Notes under the pieces: model-generated
Seen by the model: only the letters and a program-made list of their open reading frames with translations
Database searches by the model: none
What the model was told of the DNA's origin: nothing
In this document: positions 1 to 8,669 of the stretch, piece by piece
Numbering within the stretch: position 1 is the stretch's first letter
Layout: every line of letters begins with the position of its first letter
Source: Verrucomicrobiia bacterium
GTDB lineage: Bacteria; Verrucomicrobiota; Verrucomicrobiia; Verrucomicrobiales; DEV007
Direction of reading: 5' to 3'
DNA: 64,000 bases
Assembly: GCA_030427505.1 (NCBI GenBank)
Contig: JAUICH010000026.1
Coordinates: forward strand, 1-64,000
Position numbers and translations under genes: made by a program

Positions 1-257
1 TTCCACTTTCCAAAGCGGCGGGGCATCTGATTCCACATCGAACCGGTGCATAGAATCCACCAGATTCCGTTAAGAGTCGCGCGCGAATTCAACATCTTGC
101 GGCCCTTAGCACTTAGGCTAGCCGCCTTCCAGTGATCAGATCAATTTTTTTAGCCGTTGAAAAACCGGCTCCGGCATCTGATCTGCTCGATGGACATCCA
201 TCCTTTATTATTTCGTAAAACTTAACATTCTCAACCACTTATATTTGTCCACACTGC
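1..257. other. Non-coding left edge of the window
   Basis: No gene is supported here; the frames are short and without recognisable protein character. The decamer GGCATCTGAT occurs twice (24-33 and 173-182). Bases 243-261 are a 19-base remnant identical to the right terminus of element family B (ATTTGTCCACACTGCCTAG), so an older B element seems to have ended at 261 before the family A element beside it inserted. I could not find the matching left end upstream. Confidence 0.6.
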
Positions 258-456
258 CTAGGGTGTGTGGACAAATTGGCGGACTGCCCGGCGCGAGGCC
301 ATTTTTCGGCTGGCAAGGCGCGCCGAACGCTGTTGGGTGACCCCAATAGAGTGAGGCGGAACGCAGCCAGGCGTAAAATTCGCCGCTTGCGGCGCTGATT
401 CTGTCTTCCTTTTTCATCTATTCCGGGCGGTTCGGGAATTTGTCCATACACCCTAG
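258..456. mobile_element. MITE-like element, family A, copy 1 (internally deleted)
   Basis: A 199-bp element with inverted termini. The left end reads CTAGGGTGTGTGGACAAATT and the right end is its inverse with one mismatch; weaker pairing continues for about 14 more bases. It is the same element as 58279-58497 but lacks about 20 bases between two AAAAT direct repeats. Both ends are CTAG, and those four bases are shared with the neighbouring elements (remnant B on the left, element C on the right). No transposase is encoded. It resembles a non-autonomous element mobilised in trans, with TA (or CTAG) target duplication. The interior is clearly homologous to family B. Confidence 0.75.
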
Positions 457-886
457 TGTGGTGATTGCGAAATATCTAGGCAGTGTGGACAAATTGGGGG
501 CGGACCGGCGCGAGGCCATATTTTGTCTGGCAAGGCGCCGCGAACGGCATTGGGCCGACCCCCAATAGAGTGAGCGGGAACGAAGCCAGGCGAAAAATGG
601 GCCGCGTCTTCAGGTATTCGCCGCTTCGCGGCGCTGAGTTCTCTTTCCTTTTCTTCACTTCCGGTCCGTTCTCCAATTTGTCCACACTGCCTAGACGAAA
701 TCAAATAGGTCATAGAGCTGGAAATTTGGCTCGCTTCGCTCGGATATCTTTATAATCGCGGTCTTCTTTTCCAGTTTCCGCGTTGCTCGATCAATCGTTG
801 AGCTTGCTCAACTCCCTCCTCGCGCCTTGAATTTGAAAAAGAATCCTCGCGAATTTCGTCCACCTATTTCGCAAACACCACACTAG
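453..886. mobile_element. MITE-like element, family C, split by a family B insertion
   Basis: The left terminus (453-474, CTAGTGTGGTGATTGCGAAA then TA) is the inverse of 865-886 with one mismatch. When the B element at 476-694 is removed, leaving one CTAG, the left arm runs on as GACGAAAT and again matches the inverse of the right arm. This shows that B inserted into the terminal inverted repeat of a pre-existing C element. Without the insertion C would be about 215 bp, the size of the other families. No protein is encoded. Confidence 0.7.
476..694. mobile_element. MITE-like element, family B, copy 1
   Basis: A 219-bp element bounded by CTAGGCAGTGTGGACAAATT and its exact inverse. It contains a strong hairpin (CGCCGCTTCGCGGCG, near 621-635) and is about 94 percent identical by eye (some 12 differences) to the copy at 10670-10886. 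It sits inside the left terminus of the family C element. A 69-codon frame spans both copies, but most differences change the residue, so I do not call it a gene. The interior resembles family A, so A and B are branches of one superfamily. Confidence 0.78.
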
Positions 887-967
887 CAGGACAAGAATCT
901 AACGGCTTACGGAAACGGTTAGAAAACAAGGTATTGCTTGACGCGTTTTGTTTGATCCGCCGGGGGC

Positions 968-996
968 TTGGCGGGCGTATCCTTTAATGTTATAGT
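968..996 (+). promoter_or_regulatory. Putative sigma70-type promoter
   Basis: TTGGCG (968-973) and TATAGT (991-996) are separated by 17 bases. Transcription would start near 1003, leaving a leader of about 18 bases before the ATG at 1021. It lies downstream of the repeat chain, so the small gene probably has its own promoter. Confidence 0.4.
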
Positions 997-1020
997 TTCT
1001 GATACAAACCCCTGTATATT

Positions 1021-1287
1021 ATGGCCGAAGAACAAGAAGTAGTTGAGAAAAGCCCCATCGAGAAAGGACGTGATTTTATTTCTCAGCTTAAGGATATGGA
1101 GTTCCACGCTCGTCACAATGTTGAAAAGCTGGCTTCCATACAGTTGGAGATGGAAGGCGAGCTGAAACACAAAGAATTTGCCGAAAAGGTAGGCGATCTG
1201 TTTTCCGTGGAGAGCAAGTTTATCGATCAGATTCAGGAATTTGTTCATGACTACGATATTGAGCTGAATCACCTGGCTCAAGGGTAG
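1021..1287 (+). CDS. Small charged helical protein, unknown function
   Basis: An 88-residue protein that I do not recognise. It has no signal peptide or membrane segment, is rich in Glu, Lys and Asp, and looks almost wholly helical, with amphipathic segments at about residues 14-50 and 52-85. It is accepted as a gene because a good promoter (TTGGCG/TATAGT, 17-base spacer) lies just upstream and the composition looks coding. No Shine-Dalgarno is visible, as for most genes here. It stands alone between the repeat chain and the SIMPL gene. A helical adaptor or regulator is possible, but nothing in the sequence decides that. Confidence 0.5.
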   Translation: MAEEQEVVEKSPIEKGRDFISQLKDMEFHARHNVEKLASIQLEMEGELKHKEFAEKVGDLFSVESKFIDQIQEFVHDYDIELNHLAQG

Positions 1288-1397
1288 GCGAGCGTGCATC
1301 AGGCGCCTCCTTTACAGAAAAATGACAACTTCGCCTTTGGCGCGGAGAACTTCCGGGAGCAATGTCTGGGGTATCCCAAACCCAAACATTCCCTGTC

Positions 1398-2144
1398 ATG
1401 AAATTGCTACCCAAGTTCCTCGTCGCCACGGTTCTGTTCGCTGGCGGTTACAGTATTCCTGTCCGCGCCCAGCAGGAATCCGAAGAAAAGTCAGACAAGT
1501 CCTACGTGGAAGTACTGGGCACGGCCTCGAAGTCCGTGGATGCCGATGAAGCCATCTGGACGGTAACCTTGCGTGGAGAGGGAGATCCCCTGGAAGCCGC
1601 CACCAAAGCCCTGGCGGCCGCGGAAACCTACCTGGAGGAAGGCCTGAAATCGATCGATGGACTGCCTGAAAACGCGCTTCGCCTTTCCAGTATGGAATCC
1701 GGAAAGATATACGAATACATAGACCGGCGCCAAGTCATGAAAGGCTACTTCGCCCAGAGGGTGGCGCGGATATCCTTGAAAGATTTGAAGCTTCGCCCGG
1801 CCTTGGAAAAGGTGTTGTTAGGGCACGACCTGCTACAGGTCAATTCCGTGGAACTCCGGACATCGCGTCAGGAAGAAATGCGAAAAGAAGTGCTGAGCAG
1901 CGCGGTGAAAGTGGCCCGCGAGAAAGCCGCTATCATGGCGGAAGGCCTCGAGCTCGACCTGGGCATGCCCGTTCTGGTTCGCGAAGAAAGCTCCTCGCAG
2001 CCCTTTTCCACGCGAAATACCAATAACATCGCGTTCGCCGAAAATCGGATCGAGATGCCGGCGTTTGGTTCCGGGATGGAAGGAGCGGAGTTCGAGCAGA
2101 TTCGCTTTACGATCTCCGTCTATGCGAAGTTTGAGCTGGAGTAG
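1398..2144 (+). CDS. Exported SIMPL-domain (DUF541) protein
   Basis: A 248-residue exported protein of the SIMPL/DUF541 family, whose members are periplasmic or outer-membrane-associated and often linked to oxidative-stress resistance; the biochemical role is unsettled. The ATG at 1398 is preferred to the upstream frame start at 1362 because it places a signal peptide at residues 1-25 (KLLPKFLVATVLFAGG, cleavage after VRAQ). The domain fills about residues 33-247. Typical features are the opening V-x-G-x-A pattern (VEVLGTASKSV), a long helix with many Ala and Glu, and the late A-R-E-K-A segment (VAREKAAIMAEGL). It appears monocistronic. Confidence 0.8.
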   Translation: MKLLPKFLVATVLFAGGYSIPVRAQQESEEKSDKSYVEVLGTASKSVDADEAIWTVTLRGEGDPLEAATKALAAAETYLEEGLKSIDGLPENALRLSSMESGKIYEYIDRRQVMKGYFAQRVARISLKDLKLRPALEKVLLGHDLLQVNSVELRTSRQEEMRKEVLSSAVKVAREKAAIMAEGLELDLGMPVLVREESSSQPFSTRNTNNIAFAENRIEMPAFGSGMEGAEFEQIRFTISVYAKFELE

Positions 2145-2242
2145 GCTGAAGGTGATGGCCCCGGCGGGCCCGGCTGCCGGTCCGCGAAAACGGGAGCATT
2201 TTTTTCGTGTGCCGCCGTTCATTCCAGGCATGTTTGGCAGGC

Positions 2243-3532
2243 ATGAAAACTCCCTCCCTCTTCCTTCTTCGCGGCTGTGTGCTAGCCAGCTTGAGTAGCC
2301 TGTTTCTCCTGAGGTCCTTTCTTCCCGTTCACGCGGCGGAGGACACGGCGGAGTCGGTCAAGGCCTGGCTGCCAGCCGCTGTCTACGAAGTGCCCCAGTG
2401 GGAACGGATGCCGGAGATGGATGTGGATGACGTCCAAGCCATCCTTTACGAAGGCGTGCCCTACCAGGGGCACAAGACCCAGGTCTTTGCCTACCTGGGG
2501 TTGCCGGAGGGCGCTGGCGCGGAGGCGGGAAAACAAGTTCCCGCCGTGGTCTGCGTTCACGGGGGCGGCGGCACGGCGTTCTGGGAATGGGTCAAAGTCT
2601 GGAACGCGCATGGATACGCGGCCATTTCCATGGATTTGGAAGGCCGGAGGCCGGAGTCAACTGAGGGCCTGCGCACCCCTAAGGTACCGCTTGAAAATGG
2701 CGGACCCGCCCGGGCGGGACGCTGGGAGGACATCGGCCTGCCGCTGGACCAGCAATGGCCTTACCACGCGGCTTCGCAGATCATGCTGGCACATTCCCTG
2801 ATCGATTCGCTTCCCGAGGTCGATGCCACGCGCACGGCCGTGACCGGCATTTCCTGGGGTGGAGTCATGAGCAGCACCATCGCCGGCCTGGACGAGCGCT
2901 TTCAGTGTGCCGTGCCGGTTTACGGTTGCGGGTTTCTCTACGACTCCGTCGCCAACTTCCACGCCATGGGCAGCGAGAACGATCCGGAAGCCCTGGAGAA
3001 GAAGAAATTCTGGGATCCCGCCCGTTTCTTCCAATTCACGAAAATGCCTACCCTCTGGGTGAATGGGGATCAGGATGGCCACTTTTCCGTGGACATTTTT
3101 TCCCGCTCCAAGGAAGCGGCGGAGAAAGGCTCCTCCACCCTCTGCATTCATCCCGCCATGAGCCACGGTCATGGCCCGGGCTGGGACCCTAAAACCGCGC
3201 CGGAGATCTATGTGTTTGTGGACAGCATTCTAAAAGGCGGCGATCCGCTGGCCAAAGTGGTCAGTCAGCCCCAAGGCCGGCAGGCCACACTGCGCTACGA
3301 AAGTAGTCACCCCATTGTAAAGTCCACTCTCCACTACCTGGAAACGCCGCTTCTCTACGAGAACCGGAAGAAATTCACGGGGATATGGCTCTCTAAAGAG
3401 GCCTCGGTAGATGGGGAGAAGAAGGAAGTTACCGTGGAAGTGCCCGAGTCGGCCACCATGTACTACTTGAACATCGAAGATGACCGGGGTTGCCTCGTCA
3501 GCTCGAATTTGGTGAAATTGCCTTCGTCCTGA
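2243..3532 (+). CDS. Exported alpha/beta hydrolase (acetylxylan-esterase-like)
   Basis: A 429-residue secreted serine hydrolase. The start at 2243 gives a signal peptide ending near VHA (about residue 32). The oxyanion region is VCVHGGGGTAFW, the nucleophile elbow is GISWGG with Ser204, the acid is probably Asp276 in NGDQDGH, and the His is in SHGHGPGW (308 or 310). The order and length fit the peptidase S9/acetyl-xylan-esterase-like hydrolases common in PVC bacteria. A beta-rich tail (about 340-429) follows the catalytic domain. The substrate is probably an esterified polysaccharide or aryl ester, but nothing proves it. A small unknown gene follows 47 bases downstream. Confidence 0.75.
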   Translation: MKTPSLFLLRGCVLASLSSLFLLRSFLPVHAAEDTAESVKAWLPAAVYEVPQWERMPEMDVDDVQAILYEGVPYQGHKTQVFAYLGLPEGAGAEAGKQVPAVVCVHGGGGTAFWEWVKVWNAHGYAAISMDLEGRRPESTEGLRTPKVPLENGGPARAGRWEDIGLPLDQQWPYHAASQIMLAHSLIDSLPEVDATRTAVTGISWGGVMSSTIAGLDERFQCAVPVYGCGFLYDSVANFHAMGSENDPEALEKKKFWDPARFFQFTKMPTLWVNGDQDGHFSVDIFSRSKEAAEKGSSTLCIHPAMSHGHGPGWDPKTAPEIYVFVDSILKGGDPLAKVVSQPQGRQATLRYESSHPIVKSTLHYLETPLLYENRKKFTGIWLSKEASVDGEKKEVTVEVPESATMYYLNIEDDRGCLVSSNLVKLPSS

Positions 3533-3579
3533 ATGCTGGCGCGGCAGGTCGAATCCCGAATTTCATTCAGATTCCCCCC

Positions 3580-4047
3580 ATGACGGAAGCGGAAGCCCAT
3601 CAGCATTTTGCAGCGGCCTGTTTTGACGAAGCCTGGACCTGGCTGGAGAAGGAGAGCCGAACGGAAAAAGAAGACGAACGCATGGTCGCCGCAGCCCAGG
3701 CTTCCCTTTATCACTGGCTGAACCGCGGCGACTGCACGGAGCAGAATCTATCCATTGGCTACTGGCAGATCTCGCGGGTCTACGCGGTTTTAGAAAGAGC
3801 TCAGGAAGCCCGGGCCTACGCGGAAAGATGCGTGGCGGTGAGTGAGAAAGCGAACTTGACCGCCTTTTTCACGGGCTTTGCCTATGAGGCTTTGTGCCGG
3901 TCCCTGCTTTTAGATGGGGAACGGGACGAGGCCGCCGCCTGTATGGACATGGCGAAAAGCCTGGAGGCAAAAGTCACCGTGCCAGGCGATCGCGAAATGC
4001 TGGCCAAAGACCTCCAGGAATTGGAAGCCGCGTTTTCGAAAGAGTAG
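3580..4047 (+). CDS. Small TPR-like helical protein
   Basis: A 155-residue soluble protein without signal peptide. It is nearly all helix, and residues 60-140 look like two or three tetratricopeptide-like hairpins (IGYWQISRVYAVLERAQEAR, then a segment around YEALCRSLLLDGERDEAA). This suggests protein binding rather than catalysis. The ATG at 3580 is chosen because the earlier in-frame ATG at 3490 lies inside the upstream hydrolase gene and adds an unstructured lead. It may be cotranscribed with the hydrolase. It converges on typA with a 31-base gap. I do not recognise an orthologue. Confidence 0.6.
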   Translation: MTEAEAHQHFAAACFDEAWTWLEKESRTEKEDERMVAAAQASLYHWLNRGDCTEQNLSIGYWQISRVYAVLERAQEARAYAERCVAVSEKANLTAFFTGFAYEALCRSLLLDGERDEAAACMDMAKSLEAKVTVPGDREMLAKDLQELEAAFSKE

Positions 4048-4078
4048 TCAGGCGCCGGATCTGGTCTGGCACCGATGC

Positions 4079-5905
4079 TTAGTTCTTCCCGACCTTCGCC
4101 ATCCGCTTCCGCTCGTTGGAGTCCAGGATGCGCTTGCGCAGGCGGATATTTTTCGGCGTGGCTTCCACCAGTTCGTCCGGAGCGATGTACTCGATGGCAC
4201 GCTCCAGGGAGAAGCGCACCGGGGGCGAGAGCTGGATGCCCTTGCCGTCGCCGCTGGAGCGGTGGTTGGTGACGTGCTTCGCTTTGGTGGGGTTCACCGG
4301 CAGGTCATCGGCGCGCGGGTTTTCACCCACGATCATGCCTTCGTAAACGTCTTCGCCAGGGCCGATGAAGAGGCGGCCGCGGTCTTCCAGGTTTTCCAGG
4401 CTGTAGGTCATGGCCTGACCTTTCTCCATGGAGATGAGGGTACCGGTGTTCCGGGTGCGAATCTCTCCGGCGAAGGGACCGTATTCCTTGAAAAGGTGCG
4501 ACTGAATGCCTTCGCCACTGGTCAGGTTCAGCAGCTCGAACTCGAAGCCGATGATGCCGCGGGTGGGCACGGTGGCCTCGATAAAGGTGCGGCCATTCTT
4601 GGTCTCCATGTGGTCCAGCTTGCCGCGGCGTCCGTGCAGGCTTTTCATGATGCCGTTTACGGCGTCGTCCGGCGCTTCCACGTAGAGTGTTTCGTAGGGT
4701 TCCAGCTTCTGCCCCTCGACTTCCTTCTCAATGACCGTGGGCCGGGAAACGAGAACTTCGTAGCCTTCGCGGCGCATGGTTTCCACCAGTACGGCCACCT
4801 GCATGGCGCCACGGGCGCTCACGGCGAAGATGCCGGCCTCGTTGGTGTCTTCCACCTGGATGGAGATGTTCGTGCGGGCCTCGCGGAAAAGGCGGTCGCG
4901 GATCTCCCGGGAAGTGACGCGGTCGCCCTCGCGGCCGGCAAAGGGGCCATCGTTGATACTGAAGGACATGCGCACGGTGGGCGGGTCGATCTCCACGAAG
5001 GGCACGGCTTCGGTGTCTTCCGCGCTGCCCAGCGTTTCGCCAATGTCGGCGTCTTCAAAACCGGAAAGGCCCACAATGTTTCCTGCCACGCCTTCCGCGG
5101 AATCCGTCGTGGACAAGGCGCTGAACTCGAAAATCTTGGAAATCTTGGCCCGTTCGCGGCTGCCATCCCGCTTCACCCGCCAGACTGGGTCACCGATCTT
5201 GACGCTGCCACCCAGCACTTTTCCGATGGCGATCCGGCCGACGTAGTCGGACCAGTCGATGTTGGAAATTAGCATCCGGAAGGGACCATCCGCATCCGCC
5301 TTGGGCGCGGGAATCGCGGACTCGACGGTTTCGAACAGGGCTTCCATGTTGTCCGCCGTTTCGTCCGGGTTGTGCACGGCAAAGCCGTTTTTCGCGCTGC
5401 CGTAGAGGAAGGGCGCGTTGAACTGCTCTTCATTGGCGTCCAGCTCCAGGAAAAGCTCTAGGACCTTGTCATGAACCGCCAGGGGATCGGCGTTCGGACG
5501 GTCGATCTTGTTGACGAAAACGATGGGGGAAAGGCCTTCGGCCAAAGCCTTTTTGAGAACAAAGCGGGTCTGCGCTTGGGGGCCTTCGTAGGCGTCCACG
5601 ACGAGGAGGACGCCGTCCACCATCTTCATGACGCGCTCCACTTCACCACCGAAGTCCGCGTGGCCGGGAGTGTCCACGATGTTGATGATCTTGTCCTTCC
5701 AGTGAACGGAGGTGTTCTTCGCCTTGATGGTGATGCCGCGTTCCCGCTCCTGGTCCATGGAGTCCATGGCGCGCTCGGCCACGACCTGATTGTCACGAAA
5801 GGCGCCGCTCTGACGCAGCAACTGGTCAACAAGAGTGGTCTTGCCGTGATCGACGTGCGCGATGATGGCAATATTGCGGATATCCGAAGGAGTGATCTGC
5901 GACAT
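4079..5905 (-). CDS. typA: GTPase TypA/BipA
   Basis: A 608-residue translational GTPase of the TypA/BipA family, a ribosome-associated EF-G paralogue needed for 50S maturation and stress adaptation. G1 is AHVDHGKT (residues 16-23), G3 is DTPGHADF, G4 is NKID, and SAK forms G5. Domains II, III and V and the BipA-specific C-terminal domain follow, and the length matches the family. The start at 5905 ([15 protein letters not shown]) is chosen over the frame start at 5995 because it aligns with family N-termini. The C-terminus ends in a basic stretch ([12 protein letters not shown]). It is transcribed alone, convergent with the TPR-like gene. Confidence 0.95.
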   Translation of the reverse strand: MSQITPSDIRNIAIIAHVDHGKTTLVDQLLRQSGAFRDNQVVAERAMDSMDQERERGITIKAKNTSVHWKDKIINIVDTPGHADFGGEVERVMKMVDGVLLVVDAYEGPQAQTRFVLKKALAEGLSPIVFVNKIDRPNADPLAVHDKVLELFLELDANEEQFNAPFLYGSAKNGFAVHNPDETADNMEALFETVESAIPAPKADADGPFRMLISNIDWSDYVGRIAIGKVLGGSVKIGDPVWRVKRDGSRERAKISKIFEFSALSTTDSAEGVAGNIVGLSGFEDADIGETLGSAEDTEAVPFVEIDPPTVRMSFSINDGPFAGREGDRVTSREIRDRLFREARTNISIQVEDTNEAGIFAVSARGAMQVAVLVETMRREGYEVLVSRPTVIEKEVEGQKLEPYETLYVEAPDDAVNGIMKSLHGRRGKLDHMETKNGRTFIEATVPTRGIIGFEFELLNLTSGEGIQSHLFKEYGPFAGEIRTRNTGTLISMEKGQAMTYSLENLEDRGRLFIGPGEDVYEGMIVGENPRADDLPVNPTKAKHVTNHRSSGDGKGIQLSPPVRFSLERAIEYIAPDELVEATPKNIRLRKRILDSNERKRMAKVGKN

Positions 5906-6112
5906 AAGTAAATAGCTGGTGGATGCCCCGGAGGGCCGTTGGGACGGGAAAGGGAAAACCGGAGAGAGCCGGCCGGCCAACCGTTCGTGCTCCACACGCC
6001 GGGCCTGGCTTTCCTGAGGAGGGGGAGAATCCTCTATAAACCTGAAAATGCAAGTGAGAGGTTTTGGATTGCCCCGGAGGGGCGACTCGGCTTCGGAAAG
6101 GGCTCCAGCCTC

Positions 6113-6880
6113 TCAAGAAGGTTGCGGAATCAGCGTGGCGACCGTGTCCCAGCGGTCCGACTTCAGTTGGTAGCCTTCGGCGGAAAGAAGGCGGCGGCAG
6201 GATTCCGTGTCGTCTTGGGAAAGCCGCTCGTGTTCGTAGACAATGACTTCGGGTTTCGTAGTTGAGAAATCGAGCTGTCGCAGAATCATCGAATCATAGC
6301 CTTGGGCATCGATCACGAGCACGTTGAAATTGGGATTGCCGTGCTTCTGAGTCAGTCCGTTTAAAGACAGGCACGGAACGGTGAAGTGCTTGAGGAAGGG
6401 CGTAATGTCTATGCCCGGAACCTTGGTGGAGACGACTTCCTCTTTCGAAAACGATCCCAGGCCGCGGGCCCATTCAGGCAGGTGACCCACGGAGTCGTCC
6501 AGGTACCAAAATTCGCGCGGCTCCGGGGAGTCTGAAATCGCGAGATTTTCGAAGAGGAGTCCCGGTTTGGAGCCGTGGTTGGCGCGGAGCGCTTCGAAGT
6601 ACCGGGGAACGGGCTCCACCAGAATGCCGTGCCAGTGATACTTGTCGATGAAGTATTGAATGGGGTCATTGGCATCACCGTCGTTGGCGCCTATCTGGAT
6701 GAAAAAGACCTTTTGCCCCCTAAGGTGGGCCAGATCCTGAAGGCTGTCGTGAACAATAGACGGGCCTCGCCAGCTTCTCGGGAGTTGGAGAAATCCGCAG
6801 CGCAGGGTGCGGTGAACATTGGGAAAGCGAATGAGCAGGAAGCTTAGACACTTGGCGGCCTGTCTAATCGGATTGGGCAT
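6113..6880 (-). CDS. FkbM-family methyltransferase
   Basis: A 255-residue class I SAM methyltransferase of the FkbM family. The SAM-binding loop is FIQIGANDGD (about residues 60-69), with acidic residue E at LVEPVP near 88. The C-terminal half carries the FkbM pattern with LVIDAQGYDSMILRQLD and the Val-Tyr-Glu-His segment. Family members O-methylate sugars or secondary metabolites; the acceptor here is unknown. A hydrophobic N-terminal segment (CLSFLLIRFP) may associate with the membrane. It lies 132 bases upstream of a sulfatase gene on the same strand, but no functional link is evident. Confidence 0.8.
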   Translation of the reverse strand: MPNPIRQAAKCLSFLLIRFPNVHRTLRCGFLQLPRSWRGPSIVHDSLQDLAHLRGQKVFFIQIGANDGDANDPIQYFIDKYHWHGILVEPVPRYFEALRANHGSKPGLLFENLAISDSPEPREFWYLDDSVGHLPEWARGLGSFSKEEVVSTKVPGIDITPFLKHFTVPCLSLNGLTQKHGNPNFNVLVIDAQGYDSMILRQLDFSTTKPEVIVYEHERLSQDDTESCRRLLSAEGYQLKSDRWDTVATLIPQPS

Positions 6881-7012
6881 GGAACGGCGTCAGCTAGGCC
6901 GCGAACGTGGACCGCTGGGAAGCAATTTTCAATTCAAAGAAGCGGCACAGTCTTCGGCAACCGGGGGAGAATCGCTTGCGGACTGTCGAAAACTGAAGGA
7001 TTTCCCGGGCAG

Positions 7013-8497
7013 TCAGCGCCTGGGGGCGCGGGCGTTCGGTTCCCGCACCGGCGGGGTCTTGGTCAGCCAGTCGTCGATCTTCTGGCTCAGTTCCTCCTCT
7101 ACCTCGGGCAAAGTACCGGCGAGGTTCTTGAGTTCGTCCGGATCTGCTTTCAGATCGAAGAGCAGGTTTTCGCCAGCGTCCTGGCGGACGAGCTTGTAGT
7201 GGTCCGTGGCGATCATCTTCGTGGTGTGTTCTTCCGCGAAGGCGGCGGAGCGTTCGTAGGTGCCCTCTCCGATCAGGAGGGGGAGGAGGCTTTCGCCATG
7301 GCATTTTTCCAGGTCATCCGCGGAGGCTTCCGCCAGTTCCAGGAACGTGGGCGCCACGTCCAGCAGTTCGACCGGGCGGTCGATGGTCTTTCCTTTTTCG
7401 AAAGACTCGGGCCCGGCAATGACGAGGGGGGAATTGATGGAGCCTTTGTAGAAAACGCCTTTGCCCCAGAGGCCCAGGTCGCCCAGCATGGAACCCTGGT
7501 CGCCAGTGAAAACAATGACGGTATTCTCCAACTGACCGTTCGCTTCGAGCGCAGTCACGATGCGGCCGACCTGGGCATCGAGCGCGGTGATCATGGCATA
7601 GTAGCCGGCACGGAAGCGTTTGTAGGTTTCCTCCGTCCGGCCCTTGGCAAGACCTTTGAGGGGTTCGCCGGGGTTGGGCCGGGGCAGGGGGGACCGCATG
7701 TCTTTCCAGTCATACTGGCTGAGATAAGGCTCCACCGGGTCGGCGGGCGGGTGTGGGTGAACAAAGTCCACCCACAGGAAGAAAGGTTTCTTCCCGTGAT
7801 CCATGCCGAGAAAGTCGATGGCCTTGGTGGCGATGTAAGCGTCCTGTGTGTCCTCCTCGGGCAGCATGGCGGCGACCGGCGGCCCGGAGCGATTGTCTTT
7901 GTAGAACTCGTCGTAGTAGGCCTCGAACTTTTCGAGTAGCCCCTTCCCATGAAGATAAGCCCGGTAGGGATCTTCGCTGGGGCCGGCTTTGCTGGTGGCC
8001 ACGCTGACCTTTCCGGAAATGGAATGCACATGGTCGAAGCCCAGGCCGTGCGTTTCCTGGAGTTGCAGCGAGTATGGTTTTTCCGGGGTGCGGCCAGTAT
8101 AGCCGGAGTAGGGTTTGAAGTGGTTCTTGCCCACCAGAGCGGTGTGGTACCCTGCCCGCTGAAGCGCGGCGGGAAAGGTCCAGAGCGGTTCCACGAAGTT
8201 CTTGTCTTTGTTCGTGTAAATCCCGGTGTTGTGAGGGTAGGAACCGGTGAGGAGCGAGTTTCGCGACGGCGCGCAGGCCGTGCCCTGGCAGACATTGTTG
8301 CGGAACAGAATGCCGCGCGCCGCCAGGGCATCGATATTCGGTGTGTGAACCGGATCGCCAAGGCAGCCGAGCGCCTGGTAGTGATGGTCGTCCGACTCCA
8401 GGAATAACAGGTTGGGCCGCTCCGCGGCGCCGATGGTGGCGATCAGGCCAAGGACCGCGAAGAGCAGGAGGAAGAGAAAGGCAGGCAGACGTTTCAT
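7013..8497 (-). CDS. Exported formylglycine-dependent sulfatase
   Basis: A 494-residue type I sulfatase of the arylsulfatase/choline-sulfatase group. A signal peptide covers residues 1-24 when the ATG at 8497 is used. The metal-binding pair is D36-D37 in FLESDDHHY. The sulfatase signature is CAPSR at residues 75-79, where Cys75 would be oxidised to formylglycine. Further family segments are KPFFLWVDFVHPHPP, TGDQGSMLGDLGLWGKG and the C-terminal YKLVRQD region. It hydrolyses sulfate esters, probably of algal polysaccharide given the repertoire in the window. Maturation needs a formylglycine-generating enzyme or anSME, neither of which is present here. Confidence 0.88.
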   Translation of the reverse strand: MKRLPAFLFLLLFAVLGLIATIGAAERPNLLFLESDDHHYQALGCLGDPVHTPNIDALAARGILFRNNVCQGTACAPSRNSLLTGSYPHNTGIYTNKDKNFVEPLWTFPAALQRAGYHTALVGKNHFKPYSGYTGRTPEKPYSLQLQETHGLGFDHVHSISGKVSVATSKAGPSEDPYRAYLHGKGLLEKFEAYYDEFYKDNRSGPPVAAMLPEEDTQDAYIATKAIDFLGMDHGKKPFFLWVDFVHPHPPADPVEPYLSQYDWKDMRSPLPRPNPGEPLKGLAKGRTEETYKRFRAGYYAMITALDAQVGRIVTALEANGQLENTVIVFTGDQGSMLGDLGLWGKGVFYKGSINSPLVIAGPESFEKGKTIDRPVELLDVAPTFLELAEASADDLEKCHGESLLPLLIGEGTYERSAAFAEEHTTKMIATDHYKLVRQDAGENLLFDLKADPDELKNLAGTLPEVEEELSQKIDDWLTKTPPVREPNARAPRR

Positions 8498-8669
8498 ATC
8501 GGGAATTTCAGGGGAAGGTCCTTTTTGGGGGGTAACAGGTTTGGAGGAAAACTTCCAGACCGCACTGGGCACGCAAGCCTTTCCCGGTGGCGCATTCCCG
8601 GTATAGAGTGGTCAGCGACCCGGGCGGATGGCTCCGCCCCTTACAGCCCCCCTTATTCCGTTACCCCAA

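Noticed and set aside
476-685. 69-codon frame conserved in both family B elements
   Set aside because: About eight of some twelve base differences between the copies change the residue, with no sign of purifying selection, and the frame starts and ends in the inverted termini.
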